From Lonicera japonica (lineage: Eukaryota > Streptophyta > Magnoliopsida > Dipsacales > Caprifoliaceae): a stretch of 64,000 nt of DNA. Where the stretch lies: contig CM038468.1 in NCBI GenBank assembly GCA_021464415.1, forward strand, positions 38,366,969-38,430,968, given 5' to 3'. The notes below the pieces were generated by a model, which had not been told where the DNA came from, did no database searches, and saw only the letters and a list, made by a program, of their open reading frames with translations. The translations under genes and the position numbers were made by a program. Below, piece after piece: positions 12,606 to 24,515 of this stretch (position 1 is its first letter; each line of letters opens with the position of its first letter).

Positions 12606-15600
12606 CAAGGAAACGGCAGGCAAACTCAGAGAAAAACTAATTCTACTTCAACCTATGGAAAAGGGAGAGAACTTAAGTGTATTAGTTCTGTTTATGTGAG
12701 ACTGCAGATTTTGCATATGAAATAATTGGGTTAATTTCTTAAAGATTGTGTTTGTTTGTCAGTTTATTGAACTACTCTTATATTAGAACAGCTTTCCTCT
12801 GAAGAGCGTGTGTCTTAAGTTTGATACAAATATTCGTCCATTTTTAGAAGAAATTATTTAGTTTGGAGAGCATCTCTAAAAAGCTTCATTATTAAAAAAG
12901 GATGTTCCATTTTCAACTTTAACTACAATATTTTGTCGCTCACAATTTTGTACAATCGTCAATCAATGAATGGACAGCAAAAGAGTACAGCTTTGATTTT
13001 AATGAATTAGAACAGAAAATTATCAAAAATACAAAACCTAAGCTTTCTCTATCCATCTACATAACTATTCGTTAGAAAAGACTATTATGCAGCATGAAGC
13101 TATATATATTACACTTAATATAACACTTGATCAAAGTAGTCAAACAGCCAAAACCAAAGCCAAAACAAAGATATATATGTATATATATTGATGTATAATT
13201 GTGTTTGGCAATTCCCGCCAAGTAACATCAATTAATCCGTACACGCACCAAGACAGAGAATGAAGAAACTGAAAAGAGCAAAAGGTCTAAATGTAGGCCA
13301 GAAGCAAAACAAGCATCAAGCTCTAAATTGGGTGTACTAACTCTCTCACTGTCTAAACCAATAAAATAAAATAATCTACTAGCACAAGAAAGAGAAGCTA
13401 GAAATTGAAAAGAGTAAATCTATGCAGTTCGCTTATACTGAAGTTTCTCAAGAACATAATTTGATAAATTCAATAAGAACTGATTATAAGAGCAACAGAA
13501 GACTAAATAAGTAAATATATATATCCTGAAGCAGTGGTTCAAACTTATCATGTCATCTGTTACGTGTGTTTATCAAAAGGAAATCCCACTTGTGAATGAG
13601 TCGCTAGGCTTAAAAAGACAATACAACTTGCAAAATTGCCTCTTCCAATGTAATCCAAGTGTCAGGGATAGTGATGCCGCAATTCAAAGCAAAGGAAGAG
13701 TTGATCAAATCGGGTCTCAAGCTCCCTAGCTTACGCTAAAACCGTGAACATAAATGGACAACTGGATGCCAAGTATAAATCAACCACCACAAGCGCTCTA
13801 TTGTGGTATTTGCAAATTTAAGCAAGTCTAAGCCTATCTCCCTAAATTTAATATACCCAAATTTTTTGTCCATTCACTAGTTAGATTTGGATATAATCCC
13901 CTTTAAGAAGTTAAGAATAACTAATAGCAGATTGCAAAACGCATAACAAGCCGGGGTTCAATTTAGATTCATTCAACTCAGATACAAGTCAGAGACTTCC
14001 CCACTACACTACCAATGCGGATGTCTGAATTGTCTCCCAAAATCAGTGTGACAGTCATGAAAAATAAGTAGAAATATATTAACTATAAGAGAAAGATACT
14101 AACAACGCTAATCATTTTTTTTTTACATGTATGCAGTACCTTCGATTGAAAAGAGCCTGTTTCAGTTAGGCCCTTTTGGATGCCTAGTTCGTAAACAAGC
14201 TTAATGGTAAGGAGCACTGCTGACGCTTGATGTTCCAAAGCACTGCTAAACTACTTATGGCAAACTTTTCGAATAATCAAAACTAAACCTTAAACTAAAA
14301 GACTACAAAATTAGACAAATTAGAAATGTCACTATCTTCAATTGGGAACCAAGCATTCTAAAGATGCAAAATATTTTTAGTTTAGGAAGGAGTAATCTAG
14401 AGTTTGACATGGAAAACACGAAAACAGCAAGAATTTTTATAACAAAAATATGGCAGCGTACTCTTAGGAGGAGCAGTTTTCAAAATAAGGTGGATGTAGA
14501 AAGCAAAATCATAGTTGCTATGGTCGAGGAGGGTTTCTTTGTTATTTCTAATAAAAAGGAAGATACTTGGAACTCCTTTTGCTAAAAATAAAAACGAAAA
14601 TTAAAATAAAATCTTCTTAACTATGTATATACTATATACAAGTATGTGTATGGGAAGTTTCACGTATTTCATACATACATTTTAACATATACATTTTCTA
14701 CTTGAGCAATCTACCAAAACAAGATACAGCTCCTCTAGAGTGACCAAAGTTACTCTAGAGTAAACAAATATAGAACTTGGGTTAAAGGGATCCGGCTCCT
14801 CTAGAGTGACCGAAAATCACTCTAGAGTGGAGATATGAAATATGGACAGTTAATTTTAAATTCGGCAGTTCATATTTTGAGTTCTCACCGGAGGAAGTGC
14901 ATCCCTCTTCAGTGGAGTAAGTTAAATATAAGCTAATCTAAACCATTCAATTTCATTAAAACTGATAGTCCAAATTTCACAACTCGTATTGATTTTAATA
15001 TATTTTAGTTTTTAGATTTTGCGCAAGATCCTATTAATTGTGGATCATGTATATTGCAGTCACCTTTTTTGTTCTTTTCTTTGTATCATTTATTTCTAGG
15101 CCGGCATACAAAAATTTAATGTCTTTTTGGTATCAGAGGCAACTAACGCTCATCCTCAATTGTTGCCTAATTATCAATTAAGCCCCACGACTAAACATTA
15201 ACTAACGAAATGGCAACGCATATGTACACATCAAGTATTAGTCATCAATTCTGATATATTTCGTATGCCAATTCAATCACTTTTAAAAAAAATTCTAACA
15301 AACAGATAAGGGTACCCCCACGTAACCTAGTGCTAGAGCTAACAGACATACGAGTCCACCATATTTCTGCAAGAAACGGTTGGTATTACGAGAAACTTCA
15401 TTTCAGTTAATCTTAGCACAGCTGGTTTAGCCAATTTAGCAGCACTTTGGTTTACTTCTCTGATTAGCTATGTCAAGAGACCACTACTATGATACCATAT
15501 GTAGATCCACCAGATTTGCATTAAAGATTTATGTGCACCTTTGACTATTGAACTAAATTCAGCCCTTGGAGAACGCGCAAAACAAGCCTCAATCTCTTAT

Positions 15601-15939
15601 CTGGGATTGATTGAGAAAGATCTCTTGTTCTTACTATAGGATCTTGACCTATCACTGCTGGACTAAATGCTTAAAATATCAAGGATTCTAGCTGAGGGTT
15701 CCTTATTTCTTTAATCAAATATTTAGGAAAATATACTTGGATCAACAATTCTGTATCAAGAAATTGTTTTCACAGGCCGGATCCTTTATTTCTTTAATGA
15801 TACATTGACCTTAAGCCAAGATCATATGATAGTATCGTCCTAGAGATAAAACCAAGAGAACGATGCTGATACCAGATGTTTAGACAGTATGCCAATTATA
15901 GTTTATTAATTACAACTTAACGACGATAATAATAAATGA
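12606..15939. other. Non-coding interval with small hairpins
   Basis: No gene is recognised in 3.3 kb. Two adjacent short hairpins built on CTCTAGAGTGACC / ACTCTAGAG occur at about 14730-14762 and 14789-14831. The single open frame of 73 codons at 14364 shows no domain. Confidence 0.5.
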
Positions 15940-15959
15940 AAAGGTCAGAATTGTGGTAT

Positions 15960-16200
15960 ATTCTTGTAATAGTGGTTTATTTATAACTTAACCAACTTCT
16001 TCTGAGGAGAATATATCACTATTACTTATAAGTCTTTCATCATTAGAACTTCGCCATCCTTTATTATAATGCACAATGGATACAGTTGTACGTGCATGAT
16101 GAAAAGGCAAATCCAAGAATTCAAAGAATGGAGTCTAAGATTCCTTTGCACCATAATCCTTCATTCCTTCTTTCCCAACAACCGGTACCCCGAAAATCTG
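15960..16200 (-). pseudogene. F-box FBA-domain gene relic
   Basis: The plus-strand text AACTTCTTCTGAGGAGAATAT, then CATTAGAACTTCGCC, TGCACAATGGATA, AGATTCCTTTGCACCATAAT follows 17519-17690 of the downstream minus-strand F-box gene in the same order. It represents about 230 bp of the C-terminal FBA region. It has frame disruptions and no F-box, so it is a decayed tandem copy. Confidence 0.7.
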
Positions 16201-17400
16201 TTCACTTTCAACATTGCTTGGTTGAATACAAGTTTCTTTAATGTATCATTGTTTTACAGTTCATTACTTTAGAGGGTTCAGTATCCTAGTAATTGCAGAA
16301 CAGGTTAATGCCACTATCCTAATGAGCCTATTCCACTAATTCAACGATAAATAAGAGTTGCTCAATTTCTAGTTGACTTGTGAGTCCGAGAGAGAAGCAA
16401 TGGAGGAGCAAAAAACACCCGATTAATTAAGGTTGATCGTCGTTTTACAGTTTTAGCGCTCTTCACCAAGGTTGAAAAGCTTTTCACCCCACAACAAACA
16501 GGTCCTAAATAGAAAAAAATGTGCCAATTGGAAGAAAAGGAAAAAGGAAGTTAAGCGAACTTGCCCACCCAGCATTAATGTCTAGTTCGAGCTTTGCAGC
16601 TAAATTAGGCCAAGAGGGCTATGTGATCAGAGGACCACTTTGATGAAGGAAGTGTTGCATCTTTTCTCAAGCTATCCAAAAGAATATCACACATCTCTAA
16701 AAATACAAACTTGATTCATATATATATATACTAGGTTGTAATCCGTGTCACAGGCACTATCATTTATTAAAAAAAATTCTTAAATCTCAGCCGCACAATT
16801 CTTTATCTCCTTATAAATTTTTGAGATTCAAAAACAATCTTACCAATGGCAACTGGCCAGTGGCCGGTGAGTTATTTTACGGCAGGACGCAAAATTTCGT
16901 GGGGGTCTATTGGTCTACTGCAAATTCCTCCCATCGCAAGAAGTCTGAGGAGCACTGGGATTAACGCCACAGAAGTATGAAAGTCGATGGTAGAAAGTAT
17001 CCGATTTAGATTTTATTTGTAACCTAACAACAAAACTAATGAATGGAAGATTAGCACACACATATTTGTATATGAATGGCATATACCATCCCAAGTACGT
17101 GCATGAATAAATCAAAAAATTAACAGCAGAAAGAAAGGACTTAAGAATTCTAAAATCAAGAACAAAGAAGCAAAGACAACACAATCTGTACATATGCAGC
17201 AGTGCAACTAGACCACAAGAGCGAAAACACTGAACTAATAAACTAACCCACTACATATATTAAAAGAATACTAGCATTGGCAGATAATATTCGTCTGTGA
17301 AAATTGAAGTGGTTCATTATTAGTTATTATCTTTAACTAAAGCAATTTGTAAAATAATTTTCCCAAACAAAATTGTGAAAACCAGGGGAAACTAGAGATC
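16201..17400. other. Non-coding interval
   Basis: No gene is recognised. A (TA)n tract at 16719-16730 is followed by CTAGGTTGTAATCCGTGT, which resembles the repeat boundary at 55559 and probably marks a dispersed element end. Confidence 0.4.
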
Positions 17401-18536
17401 TTATATTCTTCCATCTAATTCTCTCTGTTTTCTTCCACGTTGCGTCTTTGCAGGTGAAACCAGAGTTTCCACATAAGAGGCCACACCAATACCATCCTTT
17501 GTGATAATACTCCTAACCAATTTCTTTTGAGGAGAATATGCCACTATTTCTTTTAGGTTTTTCACCATTAGAACTTCGCTCTCCTTTGTGATGCACAGTG
17601 GATAAAGTTGTACACTGCGAAAAGGCGAATCTAAACATTTGAAAAATGAAGTCCAAGATTCCTTTACGCCATAATCCTTCATTACCCACAATTCAATCCC
17701 TCCTTCTTTATCGCAAAGAGCCAAAGCAAGGCATCTGTCCAATTCCCCCAAACCACCACCAACTTCAGCATATTCTTTATATTGCTCAGGAAATGGAACC
17801 TCACTAAATTTGCCGCAATTTCCATCGAAATAAATTACAGTCTTCTTGTATCGATCGTTTATTTCGTTCCGCTTCAACGCTAACCAATGCTGATTCCCAT
17901 CAGTACAGGCCCACAACCCCTAGTAGCAGGAACAACATAATCCAATTCAACCTGTGCCCAACATTTCTTTTGCAGGCTACAAAATTTGATTGGGGTCAAT
18001 CTATGACACACATAATAATAAATTTCAACATGTTCCATCAACCCAATAACGACCTTGTAATCATCAGTGGAGGAATCATAACAAAGTGCCGACATAACAT
18101 GATCACCATAACAAAGAGCCAGGTTCTTGTATTTAAAGACTTCCACCGTGGCCCTAGTGGACGGATTCCACAAGAAAACAGAACTTCCTAGACTCGCTAG
18201 TAGAAATCCATTACACGAACCCAAGAGCCGAAACAAAAGAGGAGCACGACCAGAGGCTGGCAACTCTTCTTTTCTCCAGGGAAAAGAAATCCTTTTGACA
18301 CTACCATCTTCTTGGTCTATGCACGGAATATAATCAGAGTGCCTGAACTTTTTCTCTACTTTAGTCAGAACAAGGATTCTTCTCCTTTCACTCCAGAATT
18401 TGAATTGGGGATCAGATATCCAACCGCACCAACGCTTACATACGCACCTAAATCGTAGTAGAGATTTCGCCGGAAGCTGCGAAAGTAAGTAACGAAGGAT
18501 GATCTCATCAGGAATGTTTGGCAACTGCACCTCCAT
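17401..18536 (-). pseudogene. F-box / FBA protein gene with a single frameshift
   Basis: The ATG at 18536 (MEVQLPNIPDEIIL) starts an F-box (residues about 6-46, ending VCKRWCGWISD). FBA motifs follow: LLGSCNGFLLAS, FLWNPSTRA and CYDSSTDDYKVVIG. After residue 218 the frame closes just past GGGGTTGTGGGCC (near 17910-17920). The homologous continuation lies in another frame down to 17401, with HWLAL, VIYFDGN, ELDRCLALAL and IELWVMKDYGVKESW. Joined, the length (about 375) matches the intact relative. A one-base change in the G-rich run explains everything, so either a recent pseudogene or a base-calling error is possible. No other lesion was seen, unlike the other relics. Confidence 0.8.
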
Positions 18537-18605
18537 TGTTATTTTCCTTGGATACTCTGTATCGAAAGTAGGGTAATGCTACAGCTTCATTATGTATATA
18601 TATAC

Positions 18606-19010
18606 AGGGAGCATATCCCATACGGATTACTATTCACGGACCATCCGTACGGATTGGTTCGTTTGGCACGCTTCCCGATAGAATTTTTCGATAAAATTTG
18701 GTGGGGATGTTCTTCAATGTGTGTACAACATCTCCACCAAATTTCATCGAAAAATTCAATCGGGAAGTGGGTTAACTACATGATTGAAAATATTGGATTT
18801 TATATATCTATTTTTGGACCAATATTTTTCAATCATGTAGTTAACCGACTTCCCGATTGAATTTTTCGATGAAATTTGGTGGAGATGTTCTACACACATT
18901 GAAAAACATCCCCACCAAATTTCATCGAAAAATTCCATCAGAAAGCGTGCCAAACGGACCAATCTGTACGGATGGTCCGTGAACAGTAATCCGCATGAGA
19001 TATTTGCCCT
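18606..19010. mobile_element. Foldback MITE with nested inverted repeats
   Basis: The 405-bp segment is a near-complete hairpin. The left half (ACGGATTACTATTCACGGAC, then TTTGGCACGCTTCCCGAT, GGGAAGTGGGTTAACTAC) is matched in reverse complement by the right half through to TATTTGCCCT at 19010. Each arm also folds on itself around AAATTT(C/G)(A/G)T(C/G) segments. It is flanked by TATATA tracts and lies 70 bp upstream of the F-box start at 18536. A transcript would form a very long double-stranded RNA. Confidence 0.8.
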
Positions 19011-20069
19011 ATATATATACATATATGAGCGAATCGGAATTTGATAACTTTAATACTTTATCTAAAAGGTATGGAAATTCTACTTGGTTTATTGTTTAAT
19101 TTAATCCTAATTCAAGTAGGATTTTTTATTAAGATAGGTAAGTAGGACAACGTAAGATCTTATTTGTTTCATAGATTTGAATATTTAAAAAAAAAAAATC
19201 TCTATTTTTTTTTCTTTTTTTTGGTAAGTATAAATTCTAGAAACACTCTCAAGAAAATAGGGGGTAAAGTTATTCCTGTCAAAATTCATGGGATTGATTT
19301 TATCTTGTGATTTTTTAGCATTTATTACAAAAATTTTAGACAACAATACATTTATCTAAATACTCTTCATGCCTTACTAAAAATAAGAAAAGAAACTTGA
19401 CAGGAACTTTTGTTTTCCATCTCCATGAGAAAGACAAGATAATTGATTTCCCTTCCATAAACCAAACGAGTCCCAAGTGTAATGGGTTTTGAATTAGTAG
19501 TCTAGGTAAGATTCTAATTCATTAGGAAATAAAATTCTTAGTCTAGTTAGGATTGGTTTATTGTCGTGTATTGCCTTGTACTTCTCTCTATATATTTAAT
19601 TATCTTATATGTACCTACCAAGCATTTTTAGGAAGAAAAAACGTCATAGTAAGACCCGGTCCGTATAAAAAACAGACTCATATATATATATATATATTAA
19701 GTTTGATAGTAGGTTACAAAGTCAGTTGATTCACAATTTCCCTAAGAGATACTTAAATCCATGGATATGAAGATGAAACTTTTAGATAAAGAGACATTGT
19801 AAAAATATCTTTATGGCTAAAATAAGTTGTAAAGAGATCCCAATATGTATTGGGTAGAAATAAAGTTCCCTTAAAAAGGGAAAAGATTTTGGAAGTAGCC
19901 CTTACAAACCATTTTTTTTTTTTTCATAAAATGGTATAATTAACAATTTTGAAAATAGTTTTTTCTTATTTATTTTGGTACAGGACTGTTATTTGAGGAT
20001 GGGGATTGGTGGAAGAATCGAACCTTAATCTTTCTAGTTGTAAAACTATCTCGTTTGTTACTTGTACCT
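19011..20069. other. Non-coding interval
   Basis: AT-rich DNA with a (TA)n tract at about 19680-19698 and no recognisable gene. Confidence 0.5.
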
Positions 20070-20480
20070 TTTCGAAATTGTTAAATGATGAATCCTTTAC
20101 TAGTTTTTAAAATTATGAACCAAATGTACATAATAAATATACAACTTGAAATTGAAATTAAAAGAAATGATGAAAATTCGAGCGATGATACTAGCTTACT
20201 TTTTTATATAATTTCTTTGTTAATTACCGTTCATCTATTTGTATACATAATTCTTCTTCTCTTAGTAAAAGCAATGTTACTAGCCTATTTTACAAAGTGA
20301 AAGATAAAACTGCTAATTGACTAAGTGGATTGAGTAACGATTACCTCGTAAGTGTTTTTTGGCCACAATTCCAAACTCCTACAGCGGGAAAGAAAATTTC
20401 ATGACCTCTCACAAGTTGAAAATAGTAATTGCTCGATTGACCGACCTAAATCACTAATTTGTATATATATAATGGGTCAT
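20070..20480 (+). repeat. Direct duplication, copy 1 of segment A
   Basis: About 400 bp beginning at AATTGTTAAATGATGAA match 21745-22160 with small indels. Shared landmarks include GTACATAATAAATATACAA, GATACTAGCTTACTT and AACTGCTAATTGACTAA. Confidence 0.75.
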
Positions 20481-20639
20481 CTTAACGTGTGCCAGTATAC
20501 TCTAAAGGTACATGTTACATATATAAATAAAAATAATTAAATTATAATATGCATTAAATTAGGCACAGATGTTATAATTTTTGTTTATATTATAGTTAAT
20601 GTGTGCCCTTGGGACACATATTACCATTTTCCATATGAA

Positions 20640-21260
20640 GGGTATAAAAGTATTATTTTCAAGGCATAACAAAATTGGTGAAGTCCGAGCTTATCCTGTG
20701 TCCGAACTCACAACAGATAGGGGAGAGAAGCCTTCCAAGCAGTGACACGTGGCAGTAACACAGCAAAAGCGTGGGCCAACACGTCCAACGACTAGTTGCC
20801 AACTGCCCACTACGTAGCCAACTACGCCTTTTTCTCCACTCCCCCCAACGTGGGAAGTGGGACTTATCACCTTGTAACAATTAGTTCATTGCGACTATAA
20901 AAGGAAGTAACTCTAGACATTTTATACCATCTAATCTTCATGCACTCTAGTAAATGAATTCTTTACCAATTTGTACTAACCATCATCATCAATAAAAAAT
21001 CACCATCAAATGGTGGACATAAACCAGACCTACTATTCATTAGTTGGGAGAACTATCTATTGGAGGTAAATCCACAATTGCGCTCTTCTCCGTGGTGAAT
21101 CCGGAGGGTATATTCGGTGTGCAGGTTATCTAATGCCATGGCGCTCTAATGGTCGTTGGGTACAAGAAAATAAAGTTGCGCCTTCGCTAACAGCTATAGC
21201 TTTTGGCGCAATGGTAAGCGCTTGATCCTCACACTATCATTCACCAAAAATCTATGCGTT
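20640..21260 (+). other. Promoter-like, possibly LTR-derived segment
   Basis: This more GC-rich stretch contains a G-box-like ACACGTGGCA (near 20743) and CTATAAAAGGAAG (20896-20908), then a run resembling an LTR 3' end: CTAACAGCTATAGCTTTTGG near 21191 followed by AATGGTAAGCGCTTGATCC. It may be a solo LTR or truncated element, but I could not identify matched termini or a target duplication. No protein-coding frame is convincing. Confidence 0.3.
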
Positions 21261-21359
21261 ATCTTGTTTAATTTCTTGTACTTATTCATAAATATTGTGT
21301 GTGAATAACATTTTTTTGTCAAAAATATTTGTTGACCTTACACTATATATAATTTCTAC

Positions 21360-21710
21360 AAGCTACTTCGGAGTAGCCATCATTTTGAAATTATGAGGGC
21401 ATTCCAAGCAAGCAAAAAGAAGAAATTTTGTTGTTCAATTTGGTCCGTTAATTAAGATAGATACTAGAAAGACATTGAGAGTATGACGAGTTGACCTTCT
21501 AGGATATAAATATAAATTGTGGGTATATGTTTTTTTCTAAATTATATTAAAAGTAGATAAATGGATTTTTAGGCTTCTGATATAGAAAAAATTTAGAACG
21601 TGATCCACAATTTTTCAAAATGATAAGATCTTTGAAAATACAAATATCTACTTCTAGTGATTACTCTAATGCATAGATATTATTTGGCACGTATACTCTT
21701 ATTTTTCACC
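21360..21710 (+). repeat. Direct duplication, copy 1 of segment B
   Basis: GCATTCCAAGCAAGCAAAAA, GAAATTTTGTTG, TTAATTAAGATAGA, GAGTTGACCTT and TAGGATATAAATATAAA recur in order at 22770-23130. Confidence 0.7.
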
Positions 21711-21744
21711 GGTGAATAATTCTATCTCATTTGTTACTTGTACC

Positions 21745-22160
21745 ATTTCACAATTGTTAAATGATGAAACCCGTACTAACTAGTTTTTAAAATTAACTTA
21801 TGAACAAAATGTACATAATAAATATACAAATTAAAATTAAAAGCTAGAAGTGATGAAAATTCAAGGGATGATACTAGCTTACTTGTATATATAACTTCTT
21901 TGTCAATTAACGTTCATCAATTTGTATACATAATTCTTTTCCTTTTAGTAAAATTAAGCAATGTTACTAGCCTACTTTACAAGGTAAAAGATAAAACTGC
22001 TAATTGACTAAACGGATTGAGTAACAATAAACTTACATGTGTTTTGTGGCCTCTAAATAATTCCAAACTCCTACGGCAGGAATGAAAATTCATGACCTCT
22101 CAAAAGTTGAAGATAATAATTACTAGTTTGACTGACCCAAATCAATTAATTTGTATATAT
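21745..22160 (+). repeat. Direct duplication, copy 2 of segment A
   Basis: Partner of 20070-20480. It is followed by a (TA)n tract and non-coding AT-rich DNA. Confidence 0.75.
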
Positions 22161-22749
22161 ATATATAATTTATACAAGCTACGTAGGATTATCCATTATT
22201 TATAATTTATTTGAGCATCCACAACGTATAAATAAATTTTACTCACAAATTTGTAAATTTGGCATTATTTCTTGAGTGGCTACACCAAATACAACATAAA
22301 AAGTAGTCACACAGTTGTACCAAACCTGTATAAATTTTTAGCTTAAAAAAAATTAAAAAAGCGTCATACAAATAAGGTACATTCATATAAGAGTAAGGAA
22401 AAAGCATTATACAAGTATGGCTCACTTGTATGTGCTTTTCTATTTTATTTTATTTTTTAACTATTTCTTAAGGATTTTTAGCGTAAAAAAATAACAAATC
22501 CTTATACGGTTGTGGCTCAGCCGTATAAGTTAAAAAAAATAGAAAAGCTCTATACGGTTGTAGCTTAACTGTATGGAACATTAATATATATTTTTTTTGT
22601 ACAAGTAAATGACATTTGTATGGCTTATACGAGTAATGCACAACTATATACTTAAAATTTAAGCATATAATAAATTTACTCTATCACTATCATATAATAT
22701 TAAATTTGTGCTTTAAGTTATGTCTTCTCTTAATAGTGGGTATGATAAA

Positions 22750-23130
22750 TTTACGGATGTATCATACATGCTCTCAAGGCGTTCCAAGCAAGAAAAAAGA
22801 AGAAATTTTGTTGGTCGACTTGCTGCATTAATTAAGATAGACCAGAAAGAACTAATGAGTACGCAATTAATTGACCGATGGCCCAATGAGTATGATGAGT
22901 TGACCTTTTAGGATATAAATATAAATATAAACTGTGGGTATATGGTGTTTTTTCTAAATTATATTACAAGTAGATAAATGGGATTTTTAGGCATCTGATA
23001 TCGAAAAAATTTAGGATGTGAGCCATGATTCTTTTTAAATAAAGCAATTTTTGTAAATAGAGATATCTACTTCTAGTGATTACTCAGATACATAAATATT
23101 ATTTGGCACATATACTCTAATTATTTTTCA
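22750..23130 (+). repeat. Direct duplication, copy 2 of segment B
   Basis: Partner of 21360-21710, with CGTTCCAAGCAAGAAAAAAG, GAGTTGACCTTTTAGGATAT and TATTATTTGGCACATATACT. The two pairs together indicate that an A-to-B block of roughly 1.4-1.7 kb was tandemly duplicated and has since diverged. Confidence 0.7.
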
Positions 23131-23610
23131 CTGGTGAATAAACTAAAGGTTGAAGAACCTACCACGAATACGTTTTCATTATTTATGCAATCTTGAAAAG
23201 AGACACAAAGATCTAAACCACGAGAGTACATATTTCGTACTACTCTCTATGAAAATTGTTAAAAAAAAAATTACTATTATACGTATATCAAGTGTACCAC
23301 AAGTTATTATTTTTAATTGTAGCAAGTGACCCTTAAGTCAACATGTCATTTAATTTATTACAAAAAAAAAATTGCAAATACAGTAGGTGTAACTTTCTCT
23401 TTTGGACATGTGTATTACTGGAGGAAAGATGTGGAAAACATAAATTACCTGACAATTGCAGGCCAATGGTAAACCAGCAATTAATTTACTCCAGGAGAAG
23501 ATGGCAGTTGGATTTATATTATTCCTATCTACCAACGACAGTAAGTACCATGTAGTTAATTTAAATGCAACACATATTAAAATAATTAAAAATGTTCCCT
23601 TTGTGCTTCA

Positions 23611-23622
23611 CTATATATATGT
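23611..23622 (+). promoter_or_regulatory. Putative TATA box of the glycine-rich protein gene
   Basis: CACTATATATATG lies about 90 bp upstream of the start codon at 23712, leaving room for a leader of about 60 nt. A second TATATATA tract directly before the ATG is too close to serve. Confidence 0.45.
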
Positions 23623-23711
23623 ACCACAACTGCATAATCTTGACATTCCAGTAGTACTTTGTCTGTCTATGGTGTTTAATTTTAAGCTGCAATCATATAT
23701 ATATATAGATA

Positions 23712-24515
23712 ATGAGCCGTGTTATAACTGTTTTCGGTTTGGTCGTTGTGTTGATTGTTTCGCTTGATCATGATGTTGTTGTTTTAGGTGAAGTTAAGGG
23801 AGTTGAAGATAACAAATTCTTGTTGGGGCATGGGCATAAGGTATTGGGAGGAGGTTTAGGGCATGGGGTTTATCCAAAGGGATTTAGACATGGAAGGTTT
23901 GGTGAATATATTGGTGGTGATGGAGGAGGAGGTCTACAAGGTGGTGTTGGTGCAGGTTTAGGTGGTGGGGTGGGTGCCCATGGTGGTCTAGGTGTTGGGG
24001 CTGGTGGAGGTTTAGGTGGTGGGGGCGGTGTAGAAGGTGGTGGTGGGGTAGGCATAGGAGGAGGTACTGGTGTTGGTGTTGGGGGTGGAGTTGGTTTAGG
24101 TGGCGGGGTTGGGGTTGGGGGTGGAATTGGTGGTGGGTTAGGTGTAGGTGGTGGTGTAGGTCATGGTGGAGGTCTAGGAGGAGGAGACAATGGTGGATTA
24201 GGTGGAGGTCTAGGGGGAGGAGACGGGGGTAGTCTAGGTGATGGTGGGCTTGGCAGCAATGGTGGAGGTGGCATAGGTGGTGGTGGCGGTGGCGGTGGCG
24301 GTGGTGGTGGTGGAGGGGGCGGGAGTGGTAGTGGTATTGGTTTTGGTGTTGGTGGGGGAGGCGGATTTGGGGTGGGTGGGGGTTTCCATGTTGGTGGTGA
24401 TGTCGGAGGTCCCGGTAGATCCGATGGTAGTGGCTGCGTTGAGGTAGTATTCAGTGCAAGTGGCGGTGCAAGGTTTGGCATAGGAGCTGGATTTGGGGCA
24501 GGTGGTGGCCATTAG
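23712..24515 (+). CDS. Secreted glycine-rich protein (cell-wall type)
   Basis: An intronless frame of 267 residues. Residues about 4-18 (VITVFGLVVVLIVSL) form a hydrophobic N-terminal signal sequence. A short His/Lys-containing stretch follows (HGHKVL, HGVYPKGFRHGRFGEY). From about residue 70 to 235 the protein is nearly all glycine with Val, Leu, Ala and Ile as spacers (GGGxGxG patterns), including an uninterrupted glycine tract near residues 189-202. The C-terminal 35 residues are less repetitive (GRSDGSG, CVEVVFSASGG) and contain the only cysteine. This matches class-I plant glycine-rich structural proteins thought to be deposited in cell walls. There is no RNA-recognition domain or oleosin-like hairpin. 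The antisense proline/alanine-rich open frames over it are by-products of composition. Confidence 0.85.
   Translation: MSRVITVFGLVVVLIVSLDHDVVVLGEVKGVEDNKFLLGHGHKVLGGGLGHGVYPKGFRHGRFGEYIGGDGGGGLQGGVGAGLGGGVGAHGGLGVGAGGGLGGGGGVEGGGGVGIGGGTGVGVGGGVGLGGGVGVGGGIGGGLGVGGGVGHGGGLGGGDNGGLGGGLGGGDGGSLGDGGLGSNGGGGIGGGGGGGGGGGGGGGGSGSGIGFGVGGGGGFGVGGGFHVGGDVGGPGRSDGSGCVEVVFSASGGARFGIGAGFGAGGGH

Noticed and set aside
20659..20880. 73-codon minus-strand open frame in the more GC-rich stretch
   Set aside because: The strand carrying G-box and TATA features is the opposite one, and no domain or relative was recognised.
23870..24512. Long minus-strand proline- and threonine/alanine-rich open frames over the glycine-rich gene
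   Set aside because: They are the mirror of GGN-rich codons. The sense frame has a signal peptide, a TATA box and a single clean start and stop.
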